From Verrucomicrobiaceae bacterium (lineage in GTDB: Bacteria; Verrucomicrobiota; Verrucomicrobiia; Verrucomicrobiales; Akkermansiaceae), in NCBI GenBank assembly GCA_027486655.1, contig JAIXOR010000004.1, positions 124,001-188,000 of the forward strand: 64,000 bases of DNA, given 5' to 3'. The stretch's first letter is position 1. Each line of letters begins with the position of its first letter. Shown here piece after piece: positions 25,886 through 39,270 of this stretch. The translations under genes were made by a program, and so were the position numbers. Under the pieces are notes generated by a model that worked only from the letters and a program-made list of their open reading frames with translations, did not search any database and had not been told where the DNA came from.

Positions 25886-25987
25886 TCTCCGCATTTTTTC
25901 GCCAGCCGTTCAATTGCCGGTTCCCGGAGCCATTCGAACCCCGCCTTCCCGCTTGCCGACGGGCCGGGGACGGGCACAATCCCCGCG

Positions 25988-26797
25988 GTGAATTCAGCTC
26001 CACTCGGATTTTTTGATTCAGGCGTCGGCGGCCTGACCGTCGTGCGTGCGGTGCAGGACCTGCTGCCGATGGAAAACATGGTCTATCTCGGGGATACGGC
26101 GCGTTTGCCCTATGGATCGAAGAGCCCGGAAACCATTCGTCAGTTCGCCGATGAGGATACCCGGTTCCTCATCTCGAAGGGAGTCAAGGCGGTGGTCGTG
26201 GCATGCAATACCGCCACGGCCCATGCCTTGCCGCAGCTGCGGGAGCTTTACCGTGTGCCCATCATCGGCGTGATCGAGGCCGGAGTGGATGCCGCGCTTG
26301 CGGATCCGAATGCGGAAAGGATCGGCATCATCGCCACCCGTGGAACGATCCGCTCCCATGCCTATCAGCATGCCCTCGCGCAGCGGCGCACTGGTTTGAT
26401 CATCCACGGCCAGCCGGCTCCCTTGCTGGTGCCCCTGGTGGAGGAGGACTGGATCGAGCACCCTGCCACCCGCTTGGTGCTCCGATCCTATCTGGATCCG
26501 CTGGTGGAAAAGGGGATTGATACCTTGATGCTCGCCTGCACCCACTATCCACTGCTCATCCCGGCGCTGCGCGAAGTGCTGCCTGCGGACGTGCGGCTTG
26601 TGGATTCCGCCACGACCTGTGCCGAGCATCTCCGCAAGGAGTTGGAGGCGCTGGATCTTCTCGCCCCGGAGCATGGAGAGGGCAAGCTGGAGGTCCATCT
26701 CACCGATCTTTCCGAGGAGTTTGAAACCCTGGCCCGTCGCTTCCTGAAACGGGCGCCCGGCCGGATTCATCGGGCGTCGCTGGGCGGCGCGTCGTGA
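25988..26797 (+). CDS. murI: Glutamate racemase
   Basis: Makes D-glutamate for peptidoglycan. Starting at GTG 25988 gives 269 residues, the normal length, opening NSAPLGFFDSGVGGLTVV with the catalytic-region Asp10 and Ser11. The two catalytic cysteines are C73 in VACNTATA and C184 in LACTHYPLL. A longer frame from 25844 would add 48 unconserved residues over the repeat region and is rejected. The gene precedes glmM by 196 bases and fits a cell-wall precursor neighbourhood. Confidence 0.94.
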   Translation: MNSAPLGFFDSGVGGLTVVRAVQDLLPMENMVYLGDTARLPYGSKSPETIRQFADEDTRFLISKGVKAVVVACNTATAHALPQLRELYRVPIIGVIEAGVDAALADPNAERIGIIATRGTIRSHAYQHALAQRRTGLIIHGQPAPLLVPLVEEDWIEHPATRLVLRSYLDPLVEKGIDTLMLACTHYPLLIPALREVLPADVRLVDSATTCAEHLRKELEALDLLAPEHGEGKLEVHLTDLSEEFETLARRFLKRAPGRIHRASLGGAS

Positions 26798-26953
26798 AAT
26801 ACGGCTTGATCCACACCGGGATGCGGCCCATAAGCCGCCCGTCATTTTTGTCCTCGCCGCTGTCGCGGGGCCGCGTGCCATCAGGCCGCCGGTTCCCACA
26901 GGCTCTCCCCCAAACCGTTTCCGGGGGAGCTTCCTGCGGCTGATTTGCATTGA

Positions 26954-26977
26954 TTTGTTCAACTCGTCTTGAACAAA
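26954..26977. promoter_or_regulatory. Perfect dyad upstream of glmM
   Basis: TTTGTTCAA (26954-26962) and TTGAACAAA (26969-26977) are a perfect 9-bp inverted repeat with six bases between, ending 16 bases before the glmM TTG start. It could be a repressor site or a 5'-leader hairpin that controls initiation. The remaining murI-glmM gap shows no clear promoter. Confidence 0.55.
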
Positions 26978-26993
26978 CAACTCCCCTAATTCC

Positions 26994-28352
26994 TTGAAAG
27001 CACACACGAAATTATTTGGCACAGATGGCATCCGCGGGCGGGTGAATGAGTTTCCGATCACCGCGGAGGTTTCCCTGCGAATGGGCAAGGCGGTCGCCAA
27101 TGTCCTGCGCTCGTCAGGGCCGAACCGCAACCGCGTCCTCGTCGGCAAGGACACCCGGATTTCCGGATACATGCTGGAAACCGCGCTCACCAGCGGCCTG
27201 GTTTCGATGGGCATGGATGTCTTCATGGTGGGACCGCTTCCCACACCGGCCGTCGCCCACCTTACCAAGTCGATGGGGGCCGCCGCGGGCATCATGATCA
27301 CGGCCTCCCACAATCCCTACGAGGACAACGGGATGAAAATCTTCGGCCCGGATGGCTACAAGCTCAACGACCAGCTGGAAGGCCTCATCGAGCGCCACAT
27401 CCTCGGTGAGGAGCCCGAAGCTCCGCCGCTGCCTCCCCGGCAGATCGGCAAGGCACACCGGATCGACGACGCCCGCGGCCGCTACATCGAGTTTGCCAAG
27501 CACACGGCGGACAACGTCCCGCTCCACGGGCTCAAGGTGGTGGTCGACTGCGGACACGGAGCCGCTTATTTCATCGCGCCGCTCATTTTCAAGGAACTCG
27601 GAGCGGAAGTCATCACCACCGGTATCCAACCGGACGGACTCAACATCAACAGCGGCTGTGGCGCGCTCCATCCGGAGAACGCCGGTGAGCTCGTTCGCCG
27701 CTTCAACGCCGACCTCGGCATCTCTTTCGATGGCGATGCGGACCGCGTCATCTTCAATGATGCCAACGGTCAGGTTGTCAGCGGCGACCGCATCCTTGCG
27801 CTCTGTGCGATCGGTCTCAAGGAACAGGGCAAGCTGCGCAAGGACACCCTGGTGGCCACCGTGATGAGCAACCTCGGACTCCGTGAGTCGATGAAGCAAC
27901 ACGGCATCCAATTGGAAACAACCGGCGTGGGAGACCGCAACGTCATCGAGTGCATCCGCAAGAACGGCTACTCGTTCGGCGGTGAAAACTCGGGACACCT
28001 CATCTTCGCCGATCACGCGACCACCGGCGACGGCATTCTCAGCGCCCTCCAGGTGCTGCGCATGATGCGCGAGCGGAACGCAACGCTGGCCCAGCTCTCC
28101 ACCGTTCTCAACGAATACCCGACGCAGCTTGCCAATATCCCGGTGGCCAGCAAACCGGACATCGAGGACCTGCCGAAGCTCAAGAAGCTGATGAAGAAGG
28201 CGACCTCCGAGTTCGGCGACAACGGCCGTCACCTGATCCGCTACTCGGGGACCGAGAACAAGATCCGCGTGTTGGTGGAACACCGTGAGATCGAGGAATG
28301 CCGCATCTGGGTGAGCAAGTTCGCGGCGGCCATCCGCGATGAAATCGGCTGA
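26994..28352 (+). CDS. glmM: Phosphoglucosamine mutase
   Basis: Interconverts glucosamine-6-phosphate and glucosamine-1-phosphate in UDP-GlcNAc synthesis. The 452-residue protein has the phosphoserine loop TASHNPYEDNG (Ser105), the Mg site DGDADR, GGENSGH, and the phosphate-binding RYSGTENKIR. The only start that gives the conserved KLFGTDGIRGR N-terminus is TTG at 26994; the frame is closed by a stop at 26970. A weak start could make this gene sensitive to the upstream dyad. It is followed at once by the beta-helix acyltransferase and glmS. Confidence 0.95.
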   Translation: MKAHTKLFGTDGIRGRVNEFPITAEVSLRMGKAVANVLRSSGPNRNRVLVGKDTRISGYMLETALTSGLVSMGMDVFMVGPLPTPAVAHLTKSMGAAAGIMITASHNPYEDNGMKIFGPDGYKLNDQLEGLIERHILGEEPEAPPLPPRQIGKAHRIDDARGRYIEFAKHTADNVPLHGLKVVVDCGHGAAYFIAPLIFKELGAEVITTGIQPDGLNINSGCGALHPENAGELVRRFNADLGISFDGDADRVIFNDANGQVVSGDRILALCAIGLKEQGKLRKDTLVATVMSNLGLRESMKQHGIQLETTGVGDRNVIECIRKNGYSFGGENSGHLIFADHATTGDGILSALQVLRMMRERNATLAQLSTVLNEYPTQLANIPVASKPDIEDLPKLKKLMKKATSEFGDNGRHLIRYSGTENKIRVLVEHREIEECRIWVSKFAAAIRDEIG

Positions 28353-28362
28353 ATCCATTCCC

Positions 28363-29199
28363 ATGGACGAGTCCTCAACCGGTGATTTTCTTCCGCTCTC
28401 CCTCAACCGGAGCATCGCGGAGTTTCCGATTGGAAACCTGCCGCTTGCGGAACATCACCGCGCCCTCGGATTGCCGGATGGCGTGGTGCTTCACCCTCAT
28501 GCGTGGATCGTTCCGTCCGAGATGCTTGCCTTTCTCCAAGGCGGCGAGGCTTCCATGAGGGATGCCGCCGGCCACCTTCTCGCCTCCCGCACCAGCGGAA
28601 ATACCGGGGAATTCCTTGCCTCCGCGTCCTTCCTGATCCGCTACCCCTGGGATCTGATCCGGGCCAACGAACTCCATGTCTCCTCGCTCACCGATGCCGT
28701 CATCGAGGGCGATGTCCACCCGTCCGCGGTGGTGGAGGGCGTGATTCACCTCGGTGCGGGATCGCGCTTGCTTCCCGGCGTGTTCATCGAGGGAAACGTG
28801 GTCATCGGTTCCAACTGCAAGATCGGTCCCAACTGTTACATCCGCGGCCATACCAGCATCGGTGACCGCTGCCACATCGGCCAGTCGGTCGAGATCAAGA
28901 ACTGCCTCATCCTTTCGCGGACCAACGTCGGCCACCTCTCCTATGTCGGAGACTCGGTCCTCGGCGAGGGCGTCAACTTCGGTGCCGGCACCACCACGTC
29001 CAATCTCAGGCACGACGGGGCGAACCACCGGTCCATGGTGGCCGGAGGTCTCATCGACACCGGACGCCGCAAGTTCGGCGCGATCGTTGGCGACGGCGTC
29101 CACACCGGCATCCACACTTCCATCTATCCCGGCCGCAAGATGTGGCCCGGGACCACCACCCTTCCGGCAGGCATCGTCAGGCACGATCTCGTCTGTTAG
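28363..29199 (+). CDS. Left-handed beta-helix acyltransferase, GlmU C-terminal-like
   Basis: A 278-residue protein. The N-terminal third is unassigned. From about residue 110 hexapeptide repeats (IEGDVHPSAVVEG, VFIEGNVVIGSNCKIG, IGDRCHIG) build a left-handed beta helix. GVNFGAGTTTSNLRHDG resembles the acetyltransferase active-site region of GlmU. It lacks the nucleotidyltransferase domain. Lying between glmM and glmS, it is likely to acetylate glucosamine-1-phosphate or act as a related sugar acyltransferase (inference). ATG 28339, overlapping the glmM end, is an alternative start. Confidence 0.8.
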   Translation: MDESSTGDFLPLSLNRSIAEFPIGNLPLAEHHRALGLPDGVVLHPHAWIVPSEMLAFLQGGEASMRDAAGHLLASRTSGNTGEFLASASFLIRYPWDLIRANELHVSSLTDAVIEGDVHPSAVVEGVIHLGAGSRLLPGVFIEGNVVIGSNCKIGPNCYIRGHTSIGDRCHIGQSVEIKNCLILSRTNVGHLSYVGDSVLGEGVNFGAGTTTSNLRHDGANHRSMVAGGLIDTGRRKFGAIVGDGVHTGIHTSIYPGRKMWPGTTTLPAGIVRHDLVC

Positions 29200-29232
29200 G
29201 AAACACCACCCTTCTCACCCAGGTTCATCATC

Positions 29233-31074
29233 ATGTGCGGCATAGTAGGTTATATAGGCAAGGCGGACGCACCCACCGTCCTCATCAACGGCCTTCGGCG
29301 TCTTGAATACCGGGGCTATGACTCGGCGGGCCTTGCGGTGCTCGACGACGAACGCGTGGTGGTTTCCAAGGCGCCGGGCAAGGTGGCCGCCCTCAATGAA
29401 CGCGCCAGGTCGGAGTGGCCTGCGGAGCGCTTCTCCCGCGCCAGCCTTGGCATCGCCCACACCCGTTGGGCCACCCACGGTCCTCCCACCGAGGTCAACG
29501 CCCACCCCCACCTCGACCATTCGGGGGAAGTGGCCCTCGTTCACAACGGCATCATCGAGAACTACCGGGCCCTGAGAGCGCGCCTCGAGGGCAAGGGACA
29601 TCATTTTTACTCGGAGACCGATACCGAGGTTCTCGCCCATCTCATCGGCGAGTGCGACAAGGGAAACCTCTTCCAGGCCGTCTGCGACGCGCTTCATCAG
29701 GTCGAGGGAACCTTCGGCATCGCAGTCCTTTCCGCCCGTGAGCCCGGCAGGATCATCACCGCAAGGCGTGGCAGCCCGATCGTCATCGGCGTGGGCGACG
29801 GGGAAACGATCATTGCTTCGGACGCCTCCGCGATCCTCGCCCATACCCAGCGGGTCATCTATCTGGATGACAACGACATCGCCATCGTCACCGCGGATTC
29901 GGTGGATATCCGCGACCTCAACAACATCCCCGTCACCCGGGAAATCGCCGAGCTCGGGCTCGACGAATCCGCTGCCGAGAAGGGTGGCTACGATCACTTC
30001 ATGCTCAAGGAAATCCACGAGCAGCCCGAGTGTCTGGCAAACGCGATCCGCGGCCGTCTGGACTTCAACATCGGTTCCTCCGTGCTCGCAGGCATGGGGA
30101 CTTCGCCACGCGAGCTTGCCGAGCTTGGGCGGGTGGTCCTTGTCGGATGCGGCACTTCACTCCATGCCGGATTGGTGGGCGAATACGCCTTCGAGGATCT
30201 GGCCGACCTTCATTCGGAAGTCCAGCAGGCGGCGGAGTTCCGTTATCGCAATCCCATCCTTGGCAGCCGCGATCTGGTCGTGGCCATCTCGCAGTCCGGT
30301 GAAACCGCGGACACGCTCGCAGCCGTGCGCGAGGCCAAGCAGAAGGGCGCGTTTGTGATGAGCCTTTGCAATGTCGTCGGATCCACCATCGCCCGCGAGA
30401 CCGGCCGAGGCGTCTATCTGCATGCCGGGCCTGAGATTTCCGTGGCTTCGACCAAGGCATTCACCTGTCAGGTCGCCGTGCTCCTGATGATGGCCCTCAA
30501 GCTCGGCCGCGGCCGCAGGTTTTCCCGCGAGGAGGGCATCCGCTTCGCTCAGGAAATCAACAGCATTCCGATGTTGGTCGAGCGGGTGATCCGCCAGGAC
30601 GCGCACATCGCAGGGGTCGCCGCTTCCTACGTTGCCAACGAGCACGCGTTCTTCATCGGCCGCGGACCGATGTATCCGGTGGCGCTGGAAGGTGCGCTCA
30701 AGCTCAAGGAGATCTCCTACATCCACGCAGAGGGGTATCATGCGGCGGAACTCAAGCACGGCCCCATCGCCCTGCTCACCGAGGGCACCCCGGTCATCGC
30801 CATCGCCTGCGACATTCCCGGTAAGGACAAGACGCTTGGCAACATCGAGGAATGCAAGGCCCGTGGTGCCCGCATCCTCGGATTGGTCACCGAAGGCGAT
30901 CATGAAGCCGCGGAGTGCATGGATGACTTCATCAGCATCCCGCGCTGTCATCCGCTGGTGGCGACCATCCCTGCCGTGGTTGCGCTGCAATTGTTCTCCT
31001 ACCATGTCGCGCGTCTCCGCGGCTGTGAGATCGATCAGCCGAGAAACCTGGCCAAAAGCGTGACCGTCGAGTGA
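29233..31074 (+). CDS. glmS: Glutamine-fructose-6-phosphate aminotransferase
   Basis: Makes glucosamine-6-phosphate from fructose-6-phosphate and glutamine, the entry step to UDP-GlcNAc. It has 613 residues with the N-terminal nucleophile Cys2 (MCGIVGYIG), LEYRGYDSAG, THPHLD-type glutaminase residues (HPHLDHSG), and two SIS domains (GCGTSLHAG, SQSGETADT, IGRGPMYPVALEGALKLKE). It ends with the catalytic C-terminal PRNLAKSVTVE. No glmS ribozyme can be recognised in the 33-base gap before it. It is the last gene of the glm run. Confidence 0.97.
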   Translation: MCGIVGYIGKADAPTVLINGLRRLEYRGYDSAGLAVLDDERVVVSKAPGKVAALNERARSEWPAERFSRASLGIAHTRWATHGPPTEVNAHPHLDHSGEVALVHNGIIENYRALRARLEGKGHHFYSETDTEVLAHLIGECDKGNLFQAVCDALHQVEGTFGIAVLSAREPGRIITARRGSPIVIGVGDGETIIASDASAILAHTQRVIYLDDNDIAIVTADSVDIRDLNNIPVTREIAELGLDESAAEKGGYDHFMLKEIHEQPECLANAIRGRLDFNIGSSVLAGMGTSPRELAELGRVVLVGCGTSLHAGLVGEYAFEDLADLHSEVQQAAEFRYRNPILGSRDLVVAISQSGETADTLAAVREAKQKGAFVMSLCNVVGSTIARETGRGVYLHAGPEISVASTKAFTCQVAVLLMMALKLGRGRRFSREEGIRFAQEINSIPMLVERVIRQDAHIAGVAASYVANEHAFFIGRGPMYPVALEGALKLKEISYIHAEGYHAAELKHGPIALLTEGTPVIAIACDIPGKDKTLGNIEECKARGARILGLVTEGDHEAAECMDDFISIPRCHPLVATIPAVVALQLFSYHVARLRGCEIDQPRNLAKSVTVE

Positions 31075-31086
31075 GCGACCGACGGC

Positions 31087-31662
31087 TCAGGCTTCTTCCT
31101 CCCAGTGCTTTTTCAGCACTGCACCGAGGGGGCCTTGAAGGGCCGCTGCCCAATCGCGTTCACGGTGAATGAGGTGCAATCCGGGCAGGTCCCGGAGCTC
31201 GGGATGATCCTCCGCACCCTGCGCATGGGCCCGGAAACAAGTCCGATCCTCCGGGTCCCGGGCGATCACGCGGTGTTCTCCGCGTTCCAGCCCCAGCATG
31301 GCTGCGTGAAGCCAACGCGCGCCAAGAAACGGGCAGAGGACCTCACCCGCAGCCTGCACCCGGTGCTCCACCGCTTCGTCGCCGAAGTCCAGTTCCCACC
31401 CGTCGCTGCGGAATACGGCACCGTCCATGTGCCAGCGCTCGGCGAGTTTCGGCAGCAACCAGAAACGGATGGCCTCCACGGCATCGTCCGGCCTGCACAC
31501 AATCCGCAGCCGCGTTTCACTCAAGCCGCGCATCTGCCGCAGCGTGGTCAGCACCACCGAACGATATCGCCTGGCCGCTTCGATTTCCCCGCATTCCGGG
31601 ATCATGTCCGGAAACACACAACCCGGCAGGGGCTCGTCGATGGTCAGTGTGAGGAGTCGCAC
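31087..31662 (-). CDS. DUF2064-like glycosyltransferase A-fold protein
   Basis: A 191-residue reading from GTG 31662. The order LLTLTIDEPLPG, an EIEAARRYRSVVLTTLRQM helix and a LRIVCRPDDA strand resembles the DUF2064/TIGR04282 group of small GT-A-like proteins. The usual KTRL and DxPDLP motifs are not intact, so it is divergent or degenerate. A longer frame reaches over the ftsK start and is not credible. It converges on glmS with 12 bases between and is divergent from ftsK. The function is unknown. Confidence 0.55.
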   Translation of the reverse strand: MRLLTLTIDEPLPGCVFPDMIPECGEIEAARRYRSVVLTTLRQMRGLSETRLRIVCRPDDAVEAIRFWLLPKLAERWHMDGAVFRSDGWELDFGDEAVEHRVQAAGEVLCPFLGARWLHAAMLGLERGEHRVIARDPEDRTCFRAHAQGAEDHPELRDLPGLHLIHRERDWAAALQGPLGAVLKKHWEEEA

Positions 31663-31774
31663 TCGGCGAATCTCCGGTCCGCGCCATGCCGAGCCAAGCC
31701 GCAATTGATCAGCATTTCCTGAATTTCCGGCCAGCGAAAACAATCTTGCCCCCGGCGGCGTCTCAGGGGATGCT

Positions 31775-34372
<2,598 letters not shown>

Positions 34373-34383
34373 GGCGCGTTTTG

Positions 34384-34836
34384 TTAGATCCGCTTCAACT
34401 CCAGCGCGGAAACGATCAGCCCGCGTAGGTGCTCCGGTGCTTGAGCGATCTGCCATTGTCTTTCCGCGGTTGCGCTGGCCGCCATGACCTTGCCTGCGTA
34501 GTAAATCACCGCGAGCGAGTGATCCGCCGAATGCGCCGTGGCGGCGGCATGGCCGCTGGCCCGCGCCGCCCACGTTGCAGAAAGATCGGTGGACTCACGC
34601 GCCGCTGCATGGGCGGCGATGGCGGCTCTCTGGCCGGTCCCCACCGGCACCTCACCCCGGCTCCAGGCACGGGCGCATTCGATGGCCCGCCGGGGCCTTG
34701 TGTCGCCGGGGATCCGGGATTCAAAGCAGTCAAGCACACGCTCGGCGCAGTCCGCAGCCCATGCAGCGATAAGGCGGTGATCCTCCTTGGACAAGGGGCC
34801 ACCGCGATGGCAGGCGATGAAGCGGGTGTCGCGCAT
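34384..34836 (-). CDS. Imm-5-like putative immunity protein
   Basis: A 150-residue alpha-helical protein: LIAAWAADCAERVLDCFE, RPRRAIECARAWSRGE, and AAIAAHAAARES...ASGHAAATAHSADHS. This matches the alanine-rich helical family annotated as putative immunity protein (Imm-5 like). No polymorphic toxin is adjacent, so it may be an orphan immunity gene or the annotation may hide another function. It starts at 34836, 30 bases after the sdhA stop, and could be co-transcribed with sdhC-sdhA. It occupies the place where sdhB is usually found. Confidence 0.72.
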   Translation of the reverse strand: MRDTRFIACHRGGPLSKEDHRLIAAWAADCAERVLDCFESRIPGDTRPRRAIECARAWSRGEVPVGTGQRAAIAAHAAARESTDLSATWAARASGHAAATAHSADHSLAVIYYAGKVMAASATAERQWQIAQAPEHLRGLIVSALELKRI

Positions 34837-34865
34837 GGGCGGGATGCCACCCGGGGAGAGCGGCC

Positions 34866-36842
<1,977 letters not shown>

Positions 36843-36888
36843 GGCGGGATGGAGATTTGAAGTTTGAAACCTGAAATTCGGGGTGCTC

Positions 36889-37605
36889 TCAGCGTCCGAA
36901 TCCGAAAACGAGGATGGCGACGGGGATGGAGATGAAGCCGAGCCAGATGACCAGCGCGTAGCCGATGGAGACCTGTTTCAAGAGCCCTGCGGACTTCTTG
37001 GAGCGCAAGCCGAGGGTTTGGAACACCGATTGGAAACCGTGCATCAGGTGCGAGGCCAGCAGCGTCATCGCGACGACGTAAAGCAGCGAGGCCGGCCACC
37101 AGCTGAAGCCGTCGATGACCATCAGCCAGGCGTTGTGCACCTCTCCCTGGACGCCGGGAAGGGTTGTCTTGTAGCGGGCAAGCGAATCATACTCGTTGCC
37201 GACCCGGGCCGTGAAATGGAGCATGTGGTAAACGAAGAACGCGAGGATCGTCAGGCCGGTGAGGATCATGTAGCGCGAGGAACCCGAGGCCTGGATCGTG
37301 TTCTGGCACTCGTAGGCCTTGCGGGCGGCCTTGTTCTGCTTGGTGAGCATGACCGTGGCCACAACGTGCGCGCCGAGCATCACCAGCATGAGAATCCGGA
37401 AGGCCCAGATGCCCGCTCCATGGCCCATGTGGTGCAGGAAGTAGGCGTAGGCGTTGAAGGGCTCGGGACCCAGGAAGACCACCAGGTTTCCAACCAGGTG
37501 TCCTGCCAGGAAAAGGACCAGAAACAGGCCGGTAAGGGCGACGACGAGCTTTTTCCCGATGGAGGAGTTCCAGTAGGTTTCGAGGCAACGGGTAAGGGCG
37601 TTCAT
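36889..37605 (-). CDS. sdhC: Succinate dehydrogenase cytochrome b subunit
   Basis: A 238-residue single-chain membrane anchor (TIGR02046 type) with five membrane segments. It starts [20 protein letters not shown]. Heme-ligand histidines are likely among [21 protein letters not shown] and ASHLMHG. It passes electrons from the flavoprotein/iron-sulfur part to menaquinone; the menF-like gene at 57 kb fits menaquinone use. The ATG at 37605 is chosen because the frame upstream lies in the intergenic region. It is the first gene of sdhC-sdhA. Confidence 0.94.
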   Translation of the reverse strand: MNALTRCLETYWNSSIGKKLVVALTGLFLVLFLAGHLVGNLVVFLGPEPFNAYAYFLHHMGHGAGIWAFRILMLVMLGAHVVATVMLTKQNKAARKAYECQNTIQASGSSRYMILTGLTILAFFVYHMLHFTARVGNEYDSLARYKTTLPGVQGEVHNAWLMVIDGFSWWPASLLYVVAMTLLASHLMHGFQSVFQTLGLRSKKSAGLLKQVSIGYALVIWLGFISIPVAILVFGFGR

Positions 37606-37772
37606 GACGGATGAGGAAGGGTAGCCGCGCTGGCCGCGGGAGGAATAGACCCCGGTCCGGGGCTTTTCAAGAGGAGACTCCGAAGGAAATGGAATAGGAT
37701 CCACGAATGGCAGGATTTGCGCAGTGCTAGGGACTCCGGGTTTTCCATCGTGGCCGGGGCCGAAAAAACCCT

Positions 37773-37790
37773 TGGGCCGAACTTGGCCCA
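37773..37790. promoter_or_regulatory. Dyad upstream of the permuted ATP-grasp operon
   Basis: TGGGCC (37773-37778) and GGCCCA (37785-37790) form a perfect 6-bp inverted repeat with six bases between, 34 bases before the ATG. It lies in the 219-base divergent region between sdhC and the ATP-grasp gene. No convincing -35/-10 pair is seen. Confidence 0.35.
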
Positions 37791-37824
37791 CCGTCTGCTA
37801 AAGTCCTCCCCACACAGTCAACCC

Positions 37825-39261
37825 ATGGAAATGTTCAAGGGCTACGATCCCGACAGGTTTTACGACGAGATGTTTGATGCGGATGCTTCGGTGAGGGCGC
37901 ACTGCGCGCCTCTGCTGAGGAAACTCGGTCAGATCGATCAAAAAGACTTCCTCACCCGCAAGGCGAATTCCGAACTCTACTTCCTCCGGCAGGGGATCAC
38001 GTTCAACGTGTATCACGATGACCGCGGGACCGAGCGGATCTTCCCCTTCGATCCGATTCCCCGGGTGCTGCCCGCCTCGGAATGGGAGCATCTGGAAGCC
38101 GGGCTCACCCAGCGGATCGTCGCCCTCAATCTGTTTCTTCACGACATCTACCACGACCAGCAGATCCTCAAGGACGAGGTGATCCCCCGCTTCTACGTGG
38201 AGAATGCCAAGCACTACCGCCCCGAATTCCGCGGGGTCGATGTGCCGGCGGACATCTACATCCACATCTGCGGCAGTGATCTGATCCGCGGGGCCGATGG
38301 ACAGTTTTACGTGCTCGAAGACAACGGCCGCTGCCCGTCCGGGGCCTCCTACCTGCTGGAGAACCGGAATGCCCTCAAGCGCGCATTCCCCTCGATCTTC
38401 GATGAAATGGGAGTCCGACCCGTGGACTCCTACCCGCGGGATCTTCTCAACATGCTCCATCACATCTCGCCACGGCGGGATGATGATCCGGTCTGCGTCC
38501 TGCTCACCCCGGGCTGCTACAACAGCGCCTACTTCGAGCACTGCTACCTCGCCCGTGAAATGGGCATCGACATCGTCGAGGGCGGTGACCTCGTGGTGAT
38601 GGACAAGATCGTTTACATGAGGACCACCCACGGTCTCAAACGCGTGGACGTCATCTATCGGCGCATCGATGATGATTTCATCGACCCGGTGGTCTTCCGC
38701 AAGGATTCCGTGCTCGGCGTGCCCGGGCTGATGAACGCCTACCGTGCCGGAAACGTGGCGCTCGCCAATGCCGTCGGCACCGGTGTGGCCGATGACAAGG
38801 TGATGTATTACTTCGTGCCGCGGATGATCGAGTATTACCTCGGCCAGAAGCCGATCCTGCCGAACGTACCCACCTACCTCGCCTCGGAGGAGGAGGACCT
38901 GAAATTCATCCTGGGCCACCTGCCCGAGCTGGTCGTCAAGGCCGCCAACGAATCCGGCGGATACGGCATGCTCATGGGACCCTCCGCCAGCAAGGACGAG
39001 ATCGAGAAGTTCCGCGAGCTGATCCTGGCAGACCCGCGCAATTACATCGCCCAGCCCGTCGTCTCCCTCTCCCGCTCGCCCACCTGGTGCGATGGAGCCA
39101 TGGAGGGCCGCCACATCGACCTCAGGCCGTACATCATCTACGGCAATGACGTGAAGATCGTGCCCGGCGGCCTCACCCGCGTCGCCCTCAACAAAGGTTC
39201 CCTCATCGTCAACTCCTCCCAGGGCGGGGGGAGCAAGGACACCTGGGTTCTCCGCCGTTAG
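37825..39261 (+). CDS. Circularly permuted ATP-grasp protein (COG2308 type)
   Basis: A 478-residue enzyme of the circularly permuted ATP-grasp family (formerly DUF404/DUF407). It has YDEMFDADASVRAHC near the start, FLHDIYHDQQIL, the ICGSDLIRGADGQFYVLEDNGRCPSG block, LTPGCYNSAYFEH, VVKAANESGGYGM (nucleotide-binding Lys and glycine loop), and a SLSRSPTW...IDLRPYIIYG end. It is predicted to join amino acids or carboxylates with amines at ATP cost. The ATG at 37825 is preferred; a longer frame covers the promoter. It is first of a three-gene operon with the alpha-E and transglutaminase genes. Confidence 0.92.
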   Translation: MEMFKGYDPDRFYDEMFDADASVRAHCAPLLRKLGQIDQKDFLTRKANSELYFLRQGITFNVYHDDRGTERIFPFDPIPRVLPASEWEHLEAGLTQRIVALNLFLHDIYHDQQILKDEVIPRFYVENAKHYRPEFRGVDVPADIYIHICGSDLIRGADGQFYVLEDNGRCPSGASYLLENRNALKRAFPSIFDEMGVRPVDSYPRDLLNMLHHISPRRDDDPVCVLLTPGCYNSAYFEHCYLAREMGIDIVEGGDLVVMDKIVYMRTTHGLKRVDVIYRRIDDDFIDPVVFRKDSVLGVPGLMNAYRAGNVALANAVGTGVADDKVMYYFVPRMIEYYLGQKPILPNVPTYLASEEEDLKFILGHLPELVVKAANESGGYGMLMGPSASKDEIEKFRELILADPRNYIAQPVVSLSRSPTWCDGAMEGRHIDLRPYIIYGNDVKIVPGGLTRVALNKGSLIVNSSQGGGSKDTWVLRR

Positions 39262-39270
39262 AAAAATCCC

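Noticed and set aside
25844..25987. A longer murI starting at 25844
   Set aside because: The extra 48 residues are not conserved and cover the tandem repeat and promoter region. GTG 25988 gives the normal family N-terminus.
29200..29232. glmS ribozyme
   Set aside because: The gap before glmS is only 33 bases and carries none of the ribozyme's helices.
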